A stretch of DNA of 64,000 nt from Ruegeria sp. ANG-S4 (GCF_000814005.1 NZ_JWLK01000001.1:1364001-1428000), one strand, 5' to 3'; counted from the stretch's first letter, positions 8,589 through 18,175 are shown. The notes: generated by a model from the sequence alone, not told the origin. Made by a program: numbers and translations.

Positions 8589-8773
8589 GCGATTTTCTGA
8601 CTGGATTGATGCGGCTTCGCCGGGGCCCGTGGGAGATGGTCGCGACCATCCTGATCGCGGTCGGAGTCTTCATGCTGATGCAGCCGTTTGTCCTGTGGGC
8701 CTTCACTTATTCTTTCATCGTTACGCTGATCGGAACCGTCATGTTCATCATCGTCAGCCATTTCCCGGAGTAA
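8585..8773 (+). CDS. Small integral membrane protein (62 aa) inside ABC operon
   Basis: This 62-residue protein has two predicted membrane helices (about residues 14-34 and 37-57) and little else. It starts in an ATGA overlap with the second permease and ends 2 bp before the first ATPase, so it is part of the transporter operon. Small membrane proteins accompany some polyol importers (for example GlpU of rhizobial glycerol ABC systems), but I do not see sequence similarity strong enough to name a family. It may be an accessory subunit. It is too small and too coupled to be a chance frame. Confidence 0.75.
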   Translation: MSDFLTGLMRLRRGPWEMVATILIAVGVFMLMQPFVLWAFTYSFIVTLIGTVMFIIVSHFPE

Positions 8774-8775
8774 GA

Positions 8776-9873
8776 ATGGCCCAGATCGTAGTTAAAAACG
8801 TCAAGAAGATGTTCGGCGATTTCACGGCTGTCCGCGAAAGCTCGTTCACGATCGAAGACGGCGAGTTCTTCATGCTTCTCGGGCCATCGGGGTGCGGAAA
8901 GACAACAACGTTGCGCATGATCGCAGGGCTGGAACTGCCGACTTCGGGTGAAATATATCTTGATGGCGAGGAAATCAGCCAAAGACCGCCATCGGAACGC
9001 GATATAGCCTTCGTTTTCCAGATGTTCGCGCTCTACCCTCATATGAACGTGCGCAAGAATATCAGCTATCCGTTGATATCGCAGGGAATGCCACGCGCTG
9101 CGGTGAAAGCCAAAGTCGAAGAAGTCGCAGGAATCTTGGGGATAACGGACATTCTGGATAGCCCCGTGGGCGGGCTTTCAGGTGGCGACAGGCAGCGTGT
9201 TGCGTTGGGACGGGCCATCGTTCGAGAGCCAAAGGCCTTCATGATGGACGAACCTTTGGGCGCTTTGGACGCTGAGTTTCGCGAGCATATGGCCGAGGAA
9301 CTGCGCGCCTTGCACGATCGCATGGGCGCGACCACGGTCTATGTCACACACGATCAATTGGAAGCCATGCAGATGGGCGACAAGATCGTCGTCATGAATA
9401 ACGCCGTGATCGAGCAGTTCGGGACGCCGCAGGAAATCTATGACAAGCCAGCTACGATGTTCGTTGCGGATTTCATCGGCTCACCATCCATGAACTTCTT
9501 GCCGTTCAAGGGCAAGGTCCAGCCCGGTTCTGAAGCAGTCCGGCTGAACGGCCACGACGAAGCTGTTCCAAGATTGATGGAAGGGGCCGAAGGTGATCTG
9601 GTATTTGGCGTTCGGCCCGAGCACGTGTTTCTGTCTGACGCCAGCGGCTATCGCGCCAAGGTACTGGCGGCGGAATATCTGGGGACGACCCAGATCGTGA
9701 CATTGCAAAGCCCGAATGGCGAATTGAAGGCCCGCGTGGATGCGCGTCAGATGGTCAGCCCCGGCGAGACGGTAGGTCTGGAGTTTCGCTCTCCCACAGT
9801 GACGCTTTTTGACCAGTCAACCGGTCGGGCGTTGCGGTCCACACTGAACGATGAGGTGCTGAACGATGGCTGA
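8776..9873 (+). CDS. ABC transporter ATP-binding protein 1 (MalK-like, LSGGD signature)
   Basis: This 365-residue ATPase has Walker A GPSGCGKTT, Walker B AFMMDEPLGALD and H-loop VTHDQ, plus a C-terminal TOBE-type region from about residue 240. The signature reads LSGGDRQRVA, with Asp replacing the usual Gln. The ATG at 8776 is 2 bp after the preceding stop; upstream in-frame sequence is the shadow of the small membrane gene. A second, different ATPase follows with an 8-bp overlap, so the transporter probably works with an ATPase heterodimer, as known for glycerol GlpST-type systems. Confidence 0.9.
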   Translation: MAQIVVKNVKKMFGDFTAVRESSFTIEDGEFFMLLGPSGCGKTTTLRMIAGLELPTSGEIYLDGEEISQRPPSERDIAFVFQMFALYPHMNVRKNISYPLISQGMPRAAVKAKVEEVAGILGITDILDSPVGGLSGGDRQRVALGRAIVREPKAFMMDEPLGALDAEFREHMAEELRALHDRMGATTVYVTHDQLEAMQMGDKIVVMNNAVIEQFGTPQEIYDKPATMFVADFIGSPSMNFLPFKGKVQPGSEAVRLNGHDEAVPRLMEGAEGDLVFGVRPEHVFLSDASGYRAKVLAAEYLGTTQIVTLQSPNGELKARVDARQMVSPGETVGLEFRSPTVTLFDQSTGRALRSTLNDEVLNDG

Positions 9874-10858
9874 AGTCGTTTTGGAGAACATCTCGAAATC
9901 CTTTGGCAACGTGAAAGCGGTGGACGGAATCTCGATGACGATTCCAGACGGTGCGTTCGTGGTGCTGCTTGGACCGACCGGGGCAGGGAAAACCACGACG
10001 TTGCGGTTGATTTCAGGACTGGAGAAACTGGATTCCGGATCCGTTCGCATTGCAGGCCGCGACGTCGGGATAGAGACTCCCGCGCAACGCGACGTGGCAA
10101 TGGTCTTCCAGCAATATTCGCTCTACCCGCATATGACTGTGCGCGAAAACCTGTCGTTTCCATTGCGATCCCCAATCCTCAGGACGCCGGAGGATGAGAT
10201 CACACGGAAGGTGAACGACGTCGCGGAAATCCTTCAAATCCCACATAAACTGGACAACAAAGCCACCGAACTTTCCGGCGGCGAGATGCAGCGCGTTTCG
10301 ATTGGACGGGCTTTGGTGCGCGATCCGCAAATATTTCTGATGGACGAACCGCTGAGCTCTTTGGACGCCAAGTTGCGTGCGGATCTGCGGGTCGAGTTGA
10401 AACGAATTCAGGCAGACCTTGGGTCGACTCTGCTGTACGTGACCCACGATCAGGTTGAGGCCATGACAATGGCAACGCATATCGGGGTGTTGGAAGACGG
10501 CAGGCTGGTTCAATACGGCACCCCTCGGGACATCTATGAAAATCCGGGCAGTGTATACGTTGCCAGTCGGTTGGGCCTGCCCCGGATCAACATCCTGCCA
10601 TCCGAATTGTTCGGCGGCGACCACAAGGGCCCTCAGATTGGTCTGCGTCCCGAAAACATCGTTGAAGGCGAAGGCAGCGATGCACAAGTCATTCGTGCCG
10701 AGCATTTGGGCGATCAAACACGGCTACATCTGGATTTGCGCGGCCACACGGTCGTGACCCTGATTGATGTGCATCAGGATTATCCCACCGGAAAGACAAT
10801 CAAAATCCGCCCTCAAAATCCGCTTTACTTTGACGCGTCCGGTGCGCGTGTGACTTAA
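9866..10858 (+). CDS. ABC transporter ATP-binding protein 2 (MalK-like, LSGGE signature)
   Basis: This 330-residue second ATPase has Walker A GPTGAGKTT, signature LSGGEMQRVS, Walker B IFLMDEPLSSLD and H-loop VTHDQ, with a shorter TOBE-type tail than its partner. It starts 8 bp inside the previous gene, indicating tight co-translation and likely heterodimer formation. The two signatures differ from each other (LSGGD versus LSGGE), and both differ from the standard LSGGQ. An AAGGAG site for the kinase gene follows its stop. Confidence 0.9.
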   Translation: MAEVVLENISKSFGNVKAVDGISMTIPDGAFVVLLGPTGAGKTTTLRLISGLEKLDSGSVRIAGRDVGIETPAQRDVAMVFQQYSLYPHMTVRENLSFPLRSPILRTPEDEITRKVNDVAEILQIPHKLDNKATELSGGEMQRVSIGRALVRDPQIFLMDEPLSSLDAKLRADLRVELKRIQADLGSTLLYVTHDQVEAMTMATHIGVLEDGRLVQYGTPRDIYENPGSVYVASRLGLPRINILPSELFGGDHKGPQIGLRPENIVEGEGSDAQVIRAEHLGDQTRLHLDLRGHTVVTLIDVHQDYPTGKTIKIRPQNPLYFDASGARVT

Positions 10859-10869
10859 GGAGCAAAAGC

Positions 10870-12492
10870 ATGGCCCAGTTCCTCAACACAAAAGAAACCT
10901 TGGTGACCGATGCGATAGACGGGCTTTTGGCGTCTTCGGGCGGTGCCCTGACACGCCTGGACGGCTACCCACATATAAAGGTCGTCTATCGGTCTGATTG
11001 GGATAAATCGAAAGTCGCGTTGGTTTCCGGGGGCGGTTCAGGCCATGAACCCGCGCATGCCGGTTTTGTCGGCGCAGGTATGCTGACCGCCGCCGTATGC
11101 GGAGAGGTTTTTGCGTCGCCGTCGGTCGAGGCGGTCCTCGCCGGTATTCTGGCCGTGACCGGCGAAGCGGGGTGCCTGCTGATCGTCAAGAACTATACCG
11201 GCGACCGATTGAATTTCGGGCTGGCGGCTGAACGTGCCCGCGCCTTGGGTCGGAAGGTGGAAATGGTTGTCGTGGATGATGACATCGCATTGCCGGACCT
11301 TCCGCAACCGCGCGGTGTGGCCGGAACTTTGCTCGTGCACAAGATTGCGGGCGCACTTGCAGAAAACGGGGCCGATCTGGAAACCGTGACCGCCGCAGCC
11401 ACTGCAGTAATCGATAAGGTTGTCAGCATCGGAATGAGCTTGGACACCTGTACCGTTCCGGGGTCTCCGAAAGAGGATCGGATCGCTCCGGGCAAGGCGG
11501 AACTTGGCTTGGGCATCCATGGCGAACCGGGCGTCGAACAGGTCGACTTTGCCAATGCTTTGACGGCAATGGGTACCGTTGTGGAAAAACTCCGTCAGCG
11601 TGTCAGCGCAGGCGACTGTGTGGCATTGGTCAACAACCTCGGGTCAACGACGCCATTGGAAATGTCGGTCCTAACGCATGCGTTGTGCGAAACCGGGATT
11701 GCGGGGCACATCATCGGTCCCGCTCCGATGATGACCTCCTTGGATATGCACGGTTTTTCGGTTTCCATCCTGCCGGTTAGTCCGGACGATCTTTCGGGGC
11801 TTGAGGCTCCGGTCGATCCGGTGGCTTGGCCCGGCGTCAACAGAATCGAGGCTGTTCGGATCGCGCCGCTACCCGACGGACTAACCCCGATCGACCCAAT
11901 CCCGTCGAACAACCCGGCGACCAGAGAGACGATCGCAAGGCTGTCCGAGTTACTGATTAACGCAGAAAGGAAGCTGAATGAACTGGACGCAAAGTCCGGC
12001 GATGGTGACACTGGCAGCACTCTGGCGACGGCGGCTCGCGCGTTGCAAGGCAGCCTTGACCGGATGCCTCTTGCTGACCTGACACAGCTTTTCCCGGCGC
12101 TGGGCAACGAGTTGAGCCAGACAATGGGCGGCTCATCCGGTGTCATCCTCGCGATCTTTTTCAATGCGGCGGGCGACGCCTGCGCAAGCGGCGCTTCGAT
12201 ATCGAAATCCCTGGTCGAAGGTTTGAACCGCGTCAGCCAGGTCGGCGGCGCGAAGGTCGGCGACAGAACGATGATCGATGCGCTGGCACCGGCATTGGCG
12301 GCGCTGCCGTCGGGCCTGTCGCATGCGGCAAGCGCTGCGCGGCAAGGCGCTGACAGTACGGCGAATATTCACCGTGCAAAAGCAGGGCGCGCGGCCTATG
12401 TCCCCGAGGAAAACCTGATGGGGAACAACGATCCGGGTGCCGAAGCCGTCGCCTTGCTGTTCGAGGGTTTGGCGCAGGAGATTGAGGGCTGA
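10870..12492 (+). CDS. Dihydroxyacetone kinase family protein, DhaK-DhaL fusion
   Basis: This 540-residue ATP-dependent kinase phosphorylates a short ketose such as dihydroxyacetone or erythrulose. The N-terminal DhaK domain (about 1-325) has the GGGSGHEPAHAG substrate loop and His217 in GLGIHGEPG, the position where family members bind the ketone covalently. The C-terminal DhaL domain (about 345-540) has the nucleotide/metal motif GDGDTGS near residues 377-383. Fusion of the two domains marks the ATP-dependent type rather than the PEP-dependent DhaKLM system. Its context with a polyol importer, an isomerase and a dehydrogenase suggests catabolism of a C3-C5 polyol or ketose; the exact substrate is not shown. 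Confidence 0.9.
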   Translation: MAQFLNTKETLVTDAIDGLLASSGGALTRLDGYPHIKVVYRSDWDKSKVALVSGGGSGHEPAHAGFVGAGMLTAAVCGEVFASPSVEAVLAGILAVTGEAGCLLIVKNYTGDRLNFGLAAERARALGRKVEMVVVDDDIALPDLPQPRGVAGTLLVHKIAGALAENGADLETVTAAATAVIDKVVSIGMSLDTCTVPGSPKEDRIAPGKAELGLGIHGEPGVEQVDFANALTAMGTVVEKLRQRVSAGDCVALVNNLGSTTPLEMSVLTHALCETGIAGHIIGPAPMMTSLDMHGFSVSILPVSPDDLSGLEAPVDPVAWPGVNRIEAVRIAPLPDGLTPIDPIPSNNPATRETIARLSELLINAERKLNELDAKSGDGDTGSTLATAARALQGSLDRMPLADLTQLFPALGNELSQTMGGSSGVILAIFFNAAGDACASGASISKSLVEGLNRVSQVGGAKVGDRTMIDALAPALAALPSGLSHAASAARQGADSTANIHRAKAGRAAYVPEENLMGNNDPGAEAVALLFEGLAQEIEG

Positions 12493-12499
12493 CTGACAC

Positions 12500-13558
12500 G
12501 TGGAAGACCAAAAACAAAGAATAGAATTGGTAAAAAAGCCAACTGTGAACGATATCGCCCGTGTCGCCGGGGTAAGTCTGGCGACCGTCGACCGGGTATT
12601 GAACCGCCGTCCGGGGGTGCGGTCCGTGACGGTTCAGAAGGTTCAAAACGCCATAGACGAGCTGGGGTATGTCCGCGATACCGCAGCTGCCAACCTTGCA
12701 CGAAATCGGGTTTACAACTTTCTCTTCGTGCTCCCCGACACGGATAACGAATTTGTCGAGGCGTTGAGTACACAGATTGCCGAACAGTCGCGCGATCAGT
12801 TTATCGAACGCACGCGGATGACGATCCAGCGGGTCGCGCCATTCGAACCTCAGGACATTGTTGAAATTCTGGATGCGGTTGACGCGCGGGATGTCGATGG
12901 CGTGGCTGTATTTGGTCCGGAAACGCCGTCGGTGCGCGACGCCGTCAAAAGAGTGAGGGACAAGGGCGTTCCCGTGGTTGCCTTGGTCTCTGATCTGCCC
13001 AGCTCGGACCGGGATCATTTTGTCGGGATTGACAACGTTTCAGCCGGCCGCACCGCGGCCCAGCTTATGGGGCGCTTCGTACATCGGAAAGGCAAGGTAT
13101 TGGTCCTGACCGGTTCCCGTTTGGCCCGTGATCATTTGGAGCGCCGACAGGGTTTCGATCTGGTCGTCGCCGAGGATTTTCCACATCTTGAGGTCGTGGC
13201 TTCCGTTGAAGGGCGGGATGACCCGCATTTGATCTACAAGATGATGCCCGAGATATTCGATACGTATCCCGATTTGGTCGGTATCTATTCCTCGGCGGCT
13301 GGTAACTCGGGCCTCGTCCAGTTTTTGTCCGAAAGCAAGATCAGCAAAGATCTGGTCATTATTGCCCATGAACTCACGCCGCTCAGCCGCGAAGCGTTGA
13401 GTCGCGGAACATTTGACGCCCTGATTTCGCAGGACTCCGGTCATCTGGTCCGGTCTGCCGTCCGCCTGTTGCGGGCTACGTCAGACAAGGTACCTTTCAA
13501 CAGGGCGCAGGAACGCATTCGCATCGACATCTATCTGAAGGAAAATTTGCCGCCATAG
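12500..13558 (+). CDS. LacI-family transcriptional regulator
   Basis: This 352-residue regulator has an N-terminal helix-turn-helix at about residues 14-36 (TVNDIARVAGVSLATVDRVLN), a hinge helix, and a sugar-binding periplasmic-protein-like domain. The start is a GTG 7 bp after the kinase stop; no ATG fits, and a TTG ten codons in is an alternative. As a member of the same gene set it is the likely binder of the paired TGAGGTnCGnACCTCA sites at 5199 and 5229, whose central CG matches LacI-type operators. Confidence 0.88.
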   Translation: MEDQKQRIELVKKPTVNDIARVAGVSLATVDRVLNRRPGVRSVTVQKVQNAIDELGYVRDTAAANLARNRVYNFLFVLPDTDNEFVEALSTQIAEQSRDQFIERTRMTIQRVAPFEPQDIVEILDAVDARDVDGVAVFGPETPSVRDAVKRVRDKGVPVVALVSDLPSSDRDHFVGIDNVSAGRTAAQLMGRFVHRKGKVLVLTGSRLARDHLERRQGFDLVVAEDFPHLEVVASVEGRDDPHLIYKMMPEIFDTYPDLVGIYSSAAGNSGLVQFLSESKISKDLVIIAHELTPLSREALSRGTFDALISQDSGHLVRSAVRLLRATSDKVPFNRAQERIRIDIYLKENLPP

Positions 13559-13585
13559 CGGTTTCGATTTTTGGGAGGAAACAGA

Positions 13586-14641
13586 ATGAAAACGATCAAA
13601 GGCCCGGCTTTGTTTCTGGCGCAATTCGCCGGTGACGATGCACCTTTCAACTCGTGGGACGCCATCACAAAGTGGGCTGCGGATTGTGGCTATAAAGGTG
13701 TGCAGGTTCCCAGTTGGGATGGTCGACTGTTCGATCTCGACAAAGCCGCGTCCAGTACCGATTACTGTGACGAGTTCAAGGGCAAGGCGCGCGAAAACGG
13801 GGTCGAGGTCACCGAGTTGTCGACCCACCTGCAAGGCCAGCTTGTCGCCGTGCACCCGGCTTACGATACCGCGTTTGACGGGTTTGCAGCGGAAAGCGTC
13901 AGGGGCAATCCCAAAGCGCGACAGGAATGGGCCGTCGATCAGGTGAAAAAGGCGCTGTCGGCGTCAAGAAACCTCGGCATTTCAGCGCATGCGACCTTTT
14001 CGGGGGCATTGGCATGGCCCTATGTCTATCCTTGGCCACAAAGGCCCGCCGGACTGATTGAAACAGCTTTCGATGAGCTTGCGCACCGTTGGGTCCCAAT
14101 TCTGAACCACGCGGAAGAATGCGGCGTGGATGTCTGCTATGAAATCCATCCGGGCGAGGATCTGCACGACGGGATCACGTATGAAATGTTCCTGGAACGC
14201 ACGGGCAATCACGCGCGCGCGTGCATGCTGTACGATCCGTCTCATTACGTCCTTCAGTGCTTGGATTATCTGGACAATATCGAAATCTACAAAGACCGGA
14301 TCCGCATGTTCCATGTCAAAGATGCCGAATTCAACCCAACCGGGCGGCAAGGGGTCTATTCGGGCTATCAAAGCTGGGTCGACAGGGCCGGGCGTTTCAG
14401 ATCCCTGGGTGATGGGCAGGTCGACTTTGGGGCTGTGTTCTCAAAGATGGCGGCCAATGACTTTGACGGTTGGGCGGTTGTCGAGTGGGAATGCTGCCTC
14501 AAGCATCCGGAAGACGGCGCTCGCGAAGGGGCGCAGTTCGTGTCTGATCACATCATCCGTGTAACCGAAAAAGCCTTTGATGATTTCGCAGATGGTGGCG
14601 CGGATGAAGCTGCCAACCGGAAAATGCTGGGGATCGACTGA
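13586..14641 (+). CDS. Sugar phosphate isomerase/epimerase (xylose-isomerase-like TIM barrel)
   Basis: This 351-residue TIM-barrel protein belongs to the AP-endonuclease-2/xylose-isomerase-like family. Likely metal ligands are seen in CYEIHPGEDLHDG, HVKDAEF and VEWECCLKHPEDG. GGGAGG lies just upstream of the ATG at 13586; an earlier in-frame ATG is inside that site. It overlaps the next dehydrogenase gene (TGATG). Relatives in polyol pathways isomerise or epimerise keto-sugars. The DhaK-like kinase nearby fits a route through a phosphorylated ketose. Confidence 0.85.
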   Translation: MKTIKGPALFLAQFAGDDAPFNSWDAITKWAADCGYKGVQVPSWDGRLFDLDKAASSTDYCDEFKGKARENGVEVTELSTHLQGQLVAVHPAYDTAFDGFAAESVRGNPKARQEWAVDQVKKALSASRNLGISAHATFSGALAWPYVYPWPQRPAGLIETAFDELAHRWVPILNHAEECGVDVCYEIHPGEDLHDGITYEMFLERTGNHARACMLYDPSHYVLQCLDYLDNIEIYKDRIRMFHVKDAEFNPTGRQGVYSGYQSWVDRAGRFRSLGDGQVDFGAVFSKMAANDFDGWAVVEWECCLKHPEDGAREGAQFVSDHIIRVTEKAFDDFADGGADEAANRKMLGID

Positions 14642-15795
14642 TGGTTACAGGACGCAACGAAGAAACATCGAGGCGCATTCGGCTTGGTATGGTCGGCGGC
14701 GGCAATGACGCATTCATTGGCGGCGTACACCGTATTGCGGCACGATTGGACGATAAATTTGAACTGGTGGCCGGTGCCTTATCCTCGACGCCCGAGAAAT
14801 CCCGCGAAAGCGGTGAGGCGTTGGGGCTGGACCGGGTGTACGACGACTTCAAGCAAATGGCGATCAGAGAAGCCCGTTTGAAGTCTGGTATTGAAGCGGT
14901 TTCCATCGTCACACCGAACCACGTGCATTATGCGGCCGCGCGAGAATTTCTGAAGCGCGGTATCCACGTCATCTGCGATAAACCCCTCACCTCGACACTC
15001 AGCGATGCCAAAAAGCTGGTCAAAGCGGCAGAGACCGCGGACGCGTTGTTCATCCTGACGCACAACTACACCGGCTATCCAATGGTACGGCAAGCCCGGG
15101 ATATGGTGGCCAATGGGGTGATTGGTAAAATTCGCGTGGTTCAGGTCGAATACCCGCAGGATTGGTTGACGGAAGAGCAGGATTTCAAACAAGCGGAATG
15201 GAGGACGGATCCCGAACGCTCGGGCGCGGGGGGATCGACAGGGGACATTGGGACCCACGCCTACAATATCGCCTGTTTCGTCACCGGGCTCGAGGCAGAG
15301 AGCCTTGCGGCAGACTTGCAAGCGTTTGTTCCCGGTCGTCTGGTCGATGACAACGCGCACGTCATGTTGCGCTTTCAAGGCGGAGCCAAGGGTATGCTGT
15401 GGTGTTCGCAGGTGGCCCCCGGAAACGAAAACGCGCTTCGATTGCGCGTATACGGAGAAAAAGGTGGGTTGGAATGGGCGCAGGAGGACCCGAACTATCT
15501 TTGGTTCACGCCCTATGGCGAACCCAAGCGGTTGGTGACCCGTAACGGTGCCGGGGCAGGGGACGCCGCCAACCGCCTGAGCCGCGTTCCGCCCGGTCAT
15601 CCCGAGGGATATCTGGAAGGATTTGCAAACATTTACAGCGAAGCGGCAGAGGCCATTCAGGCCTTCAGAAATGGTGAAAAGCCGGACACATCCGTTATTT
15701 ACCCAACTGTGAGCGACGGGCTTCGCGGCGTCAAATTCGTCTCGGCCTGTGTGCAAAGCTCAGCGCGAAATTCGGCTTGGGTGAAGTTGGGCTAG
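14641..15795 (+). CDS. Gfo/Idh/MocA-family oxidoreductase
   Basis: This 384-residue NAD(P)-dependent dehydrogenase has an N-terminal Rossmann fold (RLGMVGGGNDAFIGGVHR near residues 13-31), the (E/D)KP motif (CDKPLTST) with the catalytic lysine, and a C-terminal alpha/beta dimerisation domain with a GDIGTHAYN segment. The family oxidises or reduces sugars, inositols and polyols. It shares one base with the stop of the upstream isomerase and is the last gene of this catabolic set. Confidence 0.9.
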   Translation: MVTGRNEETSRRIRLGMVGGGNDAFIGGVHRIAARLDDKFELVAGALSSTPEKSRESGEALGLDRVYDDFKQMAIREARLKSGIEAVSIVTPNHVHYAAAREFLKRGIHVICDKPLTSTLSDAKKLVKAAETADALFILTHNYTGYPMVRQARDMVANGVIGKIRVVQVEYPQDWLTEEQDFKQAEWRTDPERSGAGGSTGDIGTHAYNIACFVTGLEAESLAADLQAFVPGRLVDDNAHVMLRFQGGAKGMLWCSQVAPGNENALRLRVYGEKGGLEWAQEDPNYLWFTPYGEPKRLVTRNGAGAGDAANRLSRVPPGHPEGYLEGFANIYSEAAEAIQAFRNGEKPDTSVIYPTVSDGLRGVKFVSACVQSSARNSAWVKLG

Positions 15796-15953
15796 GAATG
15801 CGATGGGTCGAGAAGCGTTGGCCAGATGCATGTGCGCTGAAAGTCGGTTTTTGGTTTCGGAAGACGAGCGAAACTGAGTATCAATGGGATTGGTGTTGCG
15901 ATACGGTTTCGACTGATTTGACGGTGCAGCAGTAGTGGGTTCGGTACAGAGCG

Positions 15954-16880
15954 TTGCAGATTGAACAGGTGTCCCTGACCGACGAAACGATGTCGGTATC
16001 GCTTTTGAACTATGGGGCTGTCACTCAAGGGTGGTGGCTGGACGGCACACCTTTGATACTGGGTTATGAGAACCCGCAGGACTATCTAACCGACCCCTAT
16101 TATCTCGGTGCAATTGTCGGGCGTGTCGCCAACAGACTTGGCGGCGGTCAGTTCGAGCTTCACGGCATTTGCCGCAAGTTGGACGCCAACGAGGGCGAGA
16201 ACACTTTGCATGGCGGAAGCGTCGGACTGTCGCGGCAATTTTGGACAATTCGCCAAATCGCGCCAAATGAGGCGGTGTTGAATTACCTGTCGCCAGACGG
16301 CGAAGGCGGATTTCCGGGCAACGTGGACTTTCAGGTTCGCGTCCTCCTTCATTCCCCGTGCTTGACGTATGAGATTAAGGCCACGCCGGATCAAGCCACC
16401 CCGATCAGTGTGGCGCAACACAATTATTTTTGTCTGGGAAGCAAACTGGGCGCGTCGGACCTGCGCGTGGGGGTGGCATCAAATCAATTTCTCGAAATAG
16501 ACGAAGCGGGCATCGCTACGGGAATGCGACGCGATGCAACCGAAATTGGCGTTGGTTCCCCCGCTGACCAGCCAAGTGTCGATGCTGAACAGGACATAGA
16601 TCACTTTTTTGTCTTTGATCCCAAAACTCAGCGCAGGCCGGTGGCCACAATCACGGCCAAAACCGGCCTTCGACTGAATGTCTATAGCGATCAACCGGGT
16701 GCACAGGTTTACACTGGCGGGCACCTCTCGCATCCCTTTCCGCGAAATGGTGGGGTGTGCGTTGAGCCATCGGGCTATCCGAATGCCGTGAACGTTCCGG
16801 GGTTTCCATCGGTCATTCACACGCCGGACAATCCGTATTACCAAAAGCTGACTCTGAAGATCGAAAGGGGGCGGGATTGA
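15954..16880 (+). CDS. Aldose 1-epimerase (galactose mutarotase-like)
   Basis: This 308-residue mutarotase-like beta-sandwich protein interconverts alpha and beta anomers of aldoses. Visible motifs are LLNYGAVTQGW near the N-terminus, VGRVANRLGGG, NEGENTLHGG, the general-acid histidine in AQHNYF, and the conserved glutamate in CVEPSGYPNAVN. The start is a TTG at 15954, chosen because the first beta strand is then complete; an ATG 12 codons in is the alternative. It lies between the polyol and xylose gene sets and could serve xylose use. Its stop overlaps the TTG start of the next gene. Confidence 0.85.
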   Translation: MQIEQVSLTDETMSVSLLNYGAVTQGWWLDGTPLILGYENPQDYLTDPYYLGAIVGRVANRLGGGQFELHGICRKLDANEGENTLHGGSVGLSRQFWTIRQIAPNEAVLNYLSPDGEGGFPGNVDFQVRVLLHSPCLTYEIKATPDQATPISVAQHNYFCLGSKLGASDLRVGVASNQFLEIDEAGIATGMRRDATEIGVGSPADQPSVDAEQDIDHFFVFDPKTQRRPVATITAKTGLRLNVYSDQPGAQVYTGGHLSHPFPRNGGVCVEPSGYPNAVNVPGFPSVIHTPDNPYYQKLTLKIERGRD

Positions 16881-18175
16881 AGTACGCTTTGGCAATAACG
16901 GTTTCGGGTTTGTGGCTGACACTCACGGCTGCTAATGCGCAGGATCTCGGACCCAGGCCCGAGTTTCTGGAACCGGATTTTGACAATGCAGAACTTGGAC
17001 ACCTGCTGTTTTATGATCCGATCTTGTCAGGCAACCGGAATATCAGTTGTGCGACTTGCCATCACCCTGACCTTGGCACATCGGACGGGCTGTCGCTTGG
17101 GATTGGCGAGGGGGGCATCGGGCTTGGCAACGAGCGCAGGCCAGATCCTGACAACCTGCCGGAGCAGCGGATACCGCGAAACTCGCCTGGACTGTGGAAC
17201 CTTGGCGCGACCGAATTCACAACCTTCTTTCATGACGGGCGACTAGAAGCTGACCCGGGCGAACCGCTTGGGTTCCGAACCCCTCTGGGCACGAATATGA
17301 GGCCGGGTTTTCAATCGGCTTTGGCGGCACAGGCGATGTTCCCGGTTTTGTCGCCTGATGAAATGGCCGGACACTATTCGGAAAACGAAGTAAGCCAGGC
17401 CGTGCGTCAGGGACTGCTGTCACAGGAGGGCGGGGCGTGGGACCTGATCGCCGCCCGGGTCGCGGCAATTCCCGAATACCGGCAGCGATTTGAAGATGTG
17501 TATCCGGGCGAAGAGATTACTTTCACCGCGATCGCCAACGTCATCGCCGATTTTATTGCCTTTGAATGGCGCGCCGACAACAGCCCGTTCGACCTTGCAA
17601 TGCGGGGCGAAGGCGAGCTGCCGCAAGCCGCCCAACACGGGATGGGCCTGTTCTATGGCAAGGCCGGATGCGCGGCCTGTCACGCCGGCTGGTTTCAAAC
17701 GGATCACCAGTTTCATTCGATCGCAATGCCGCAAATTGGTCCCGGCAAGGCGGCACGGTTCGAGAACCATGTGCGCGACGACGGACGCTTGCGCGTGACC
17801 GGCAGTTCCAACGATGCCTTTGCCTTCAGAACCCCGTCGCTGCGCAACGTGACACTGACTGCGCCCTACGGTCACAGCGGGGCCTATTCAAGTCTGGAAG
17901 ATGTTATTCGCCACCACCTGAATCCTGCGCAGTCGCTGCACGAGTATTCCCTTGAAATGGCGAATTTGCCCGCGTTTTCCGGTGCGGAGGATCAGAATCC
18001 GATGATGGACACCGAACTTGTTGCCGCGATTGCAGACTCCAGCGATTTGTTGCCGCAAAGCCTGACGGATGACGAAATCGATGCACTTGTGAGTTTTCTG
18101 GAGAGTCTTGAGGACCCAGCCGTTCGTTTGGGTGTGCCGGACAGCGTCCCAAGCGGGTTGCCAGTCGATCAATAA
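16877..18175 (+). CDS. Di-haem cytochrome c peroxidase family protein (MauG/CcpA-like)
   Basis: This 432-residue exported protein has a signal peptide ending near residue 21 (ANA/QD) and two c-type haem motifs: CATCH at 58-62 and CAACH at 265-269. The FHDGRLE and FRTPSLRNVTLTAPYGHSGAYSSLEDVI segments are typical of bacterial cytochrome c peroxidase/MauG relatives. It should act in the periplasm, reducing peroxide or oxidising a partner protein. The TTG start overlaps the mutarotase stop. It converges with an FG-GAP/ASPIC protein gene with no base between the two stops. Confidence 0.88.
   Translation: MKYALAITVSGLWLTLTAANAQDLGPRPEFLEPDFDNAELGHLLFYDPILSGNRNISCATCHHPDLGTSDGLSLGIGEGGIGLGNERRPDPDNLPEQRIPRNSPGLWNLGATEFTTFFHDGRLEADPGEPLGFRTPLGTNMRPGFQSALAAQAMFPVLSPDEMAGHYSENEVSQAVRQGLLSQEGGAWDLIAARVAAIPEYRQRFEDVYPGEEITFTAIANVIADFIAFEWRADNSPFDLAMRGEGELPQAAQHGMGLFYGKAGCAACHAGWFQTDHQFHSIAMPQIGPGKAARFENHVRDDGRLRVTGSSNDAFAFRTPSLRNVTLTAPYGHSGAYSSLEDVIRHHLNPAQSLHEYSLEMANLPAFSGAEDQNPMMDTELVAAIADSSDLLPQSLTDDEIDALVSFLESLEDPAVRLGVPDSVPSGLPVDQ

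Noticed and set aside
8585..8773. Assignment of the 62-residue membrane protein to the GlpU/DUF2160 family
   Set aside because: Position in the operon is similar, but length and sequence do not match what I know of that family.
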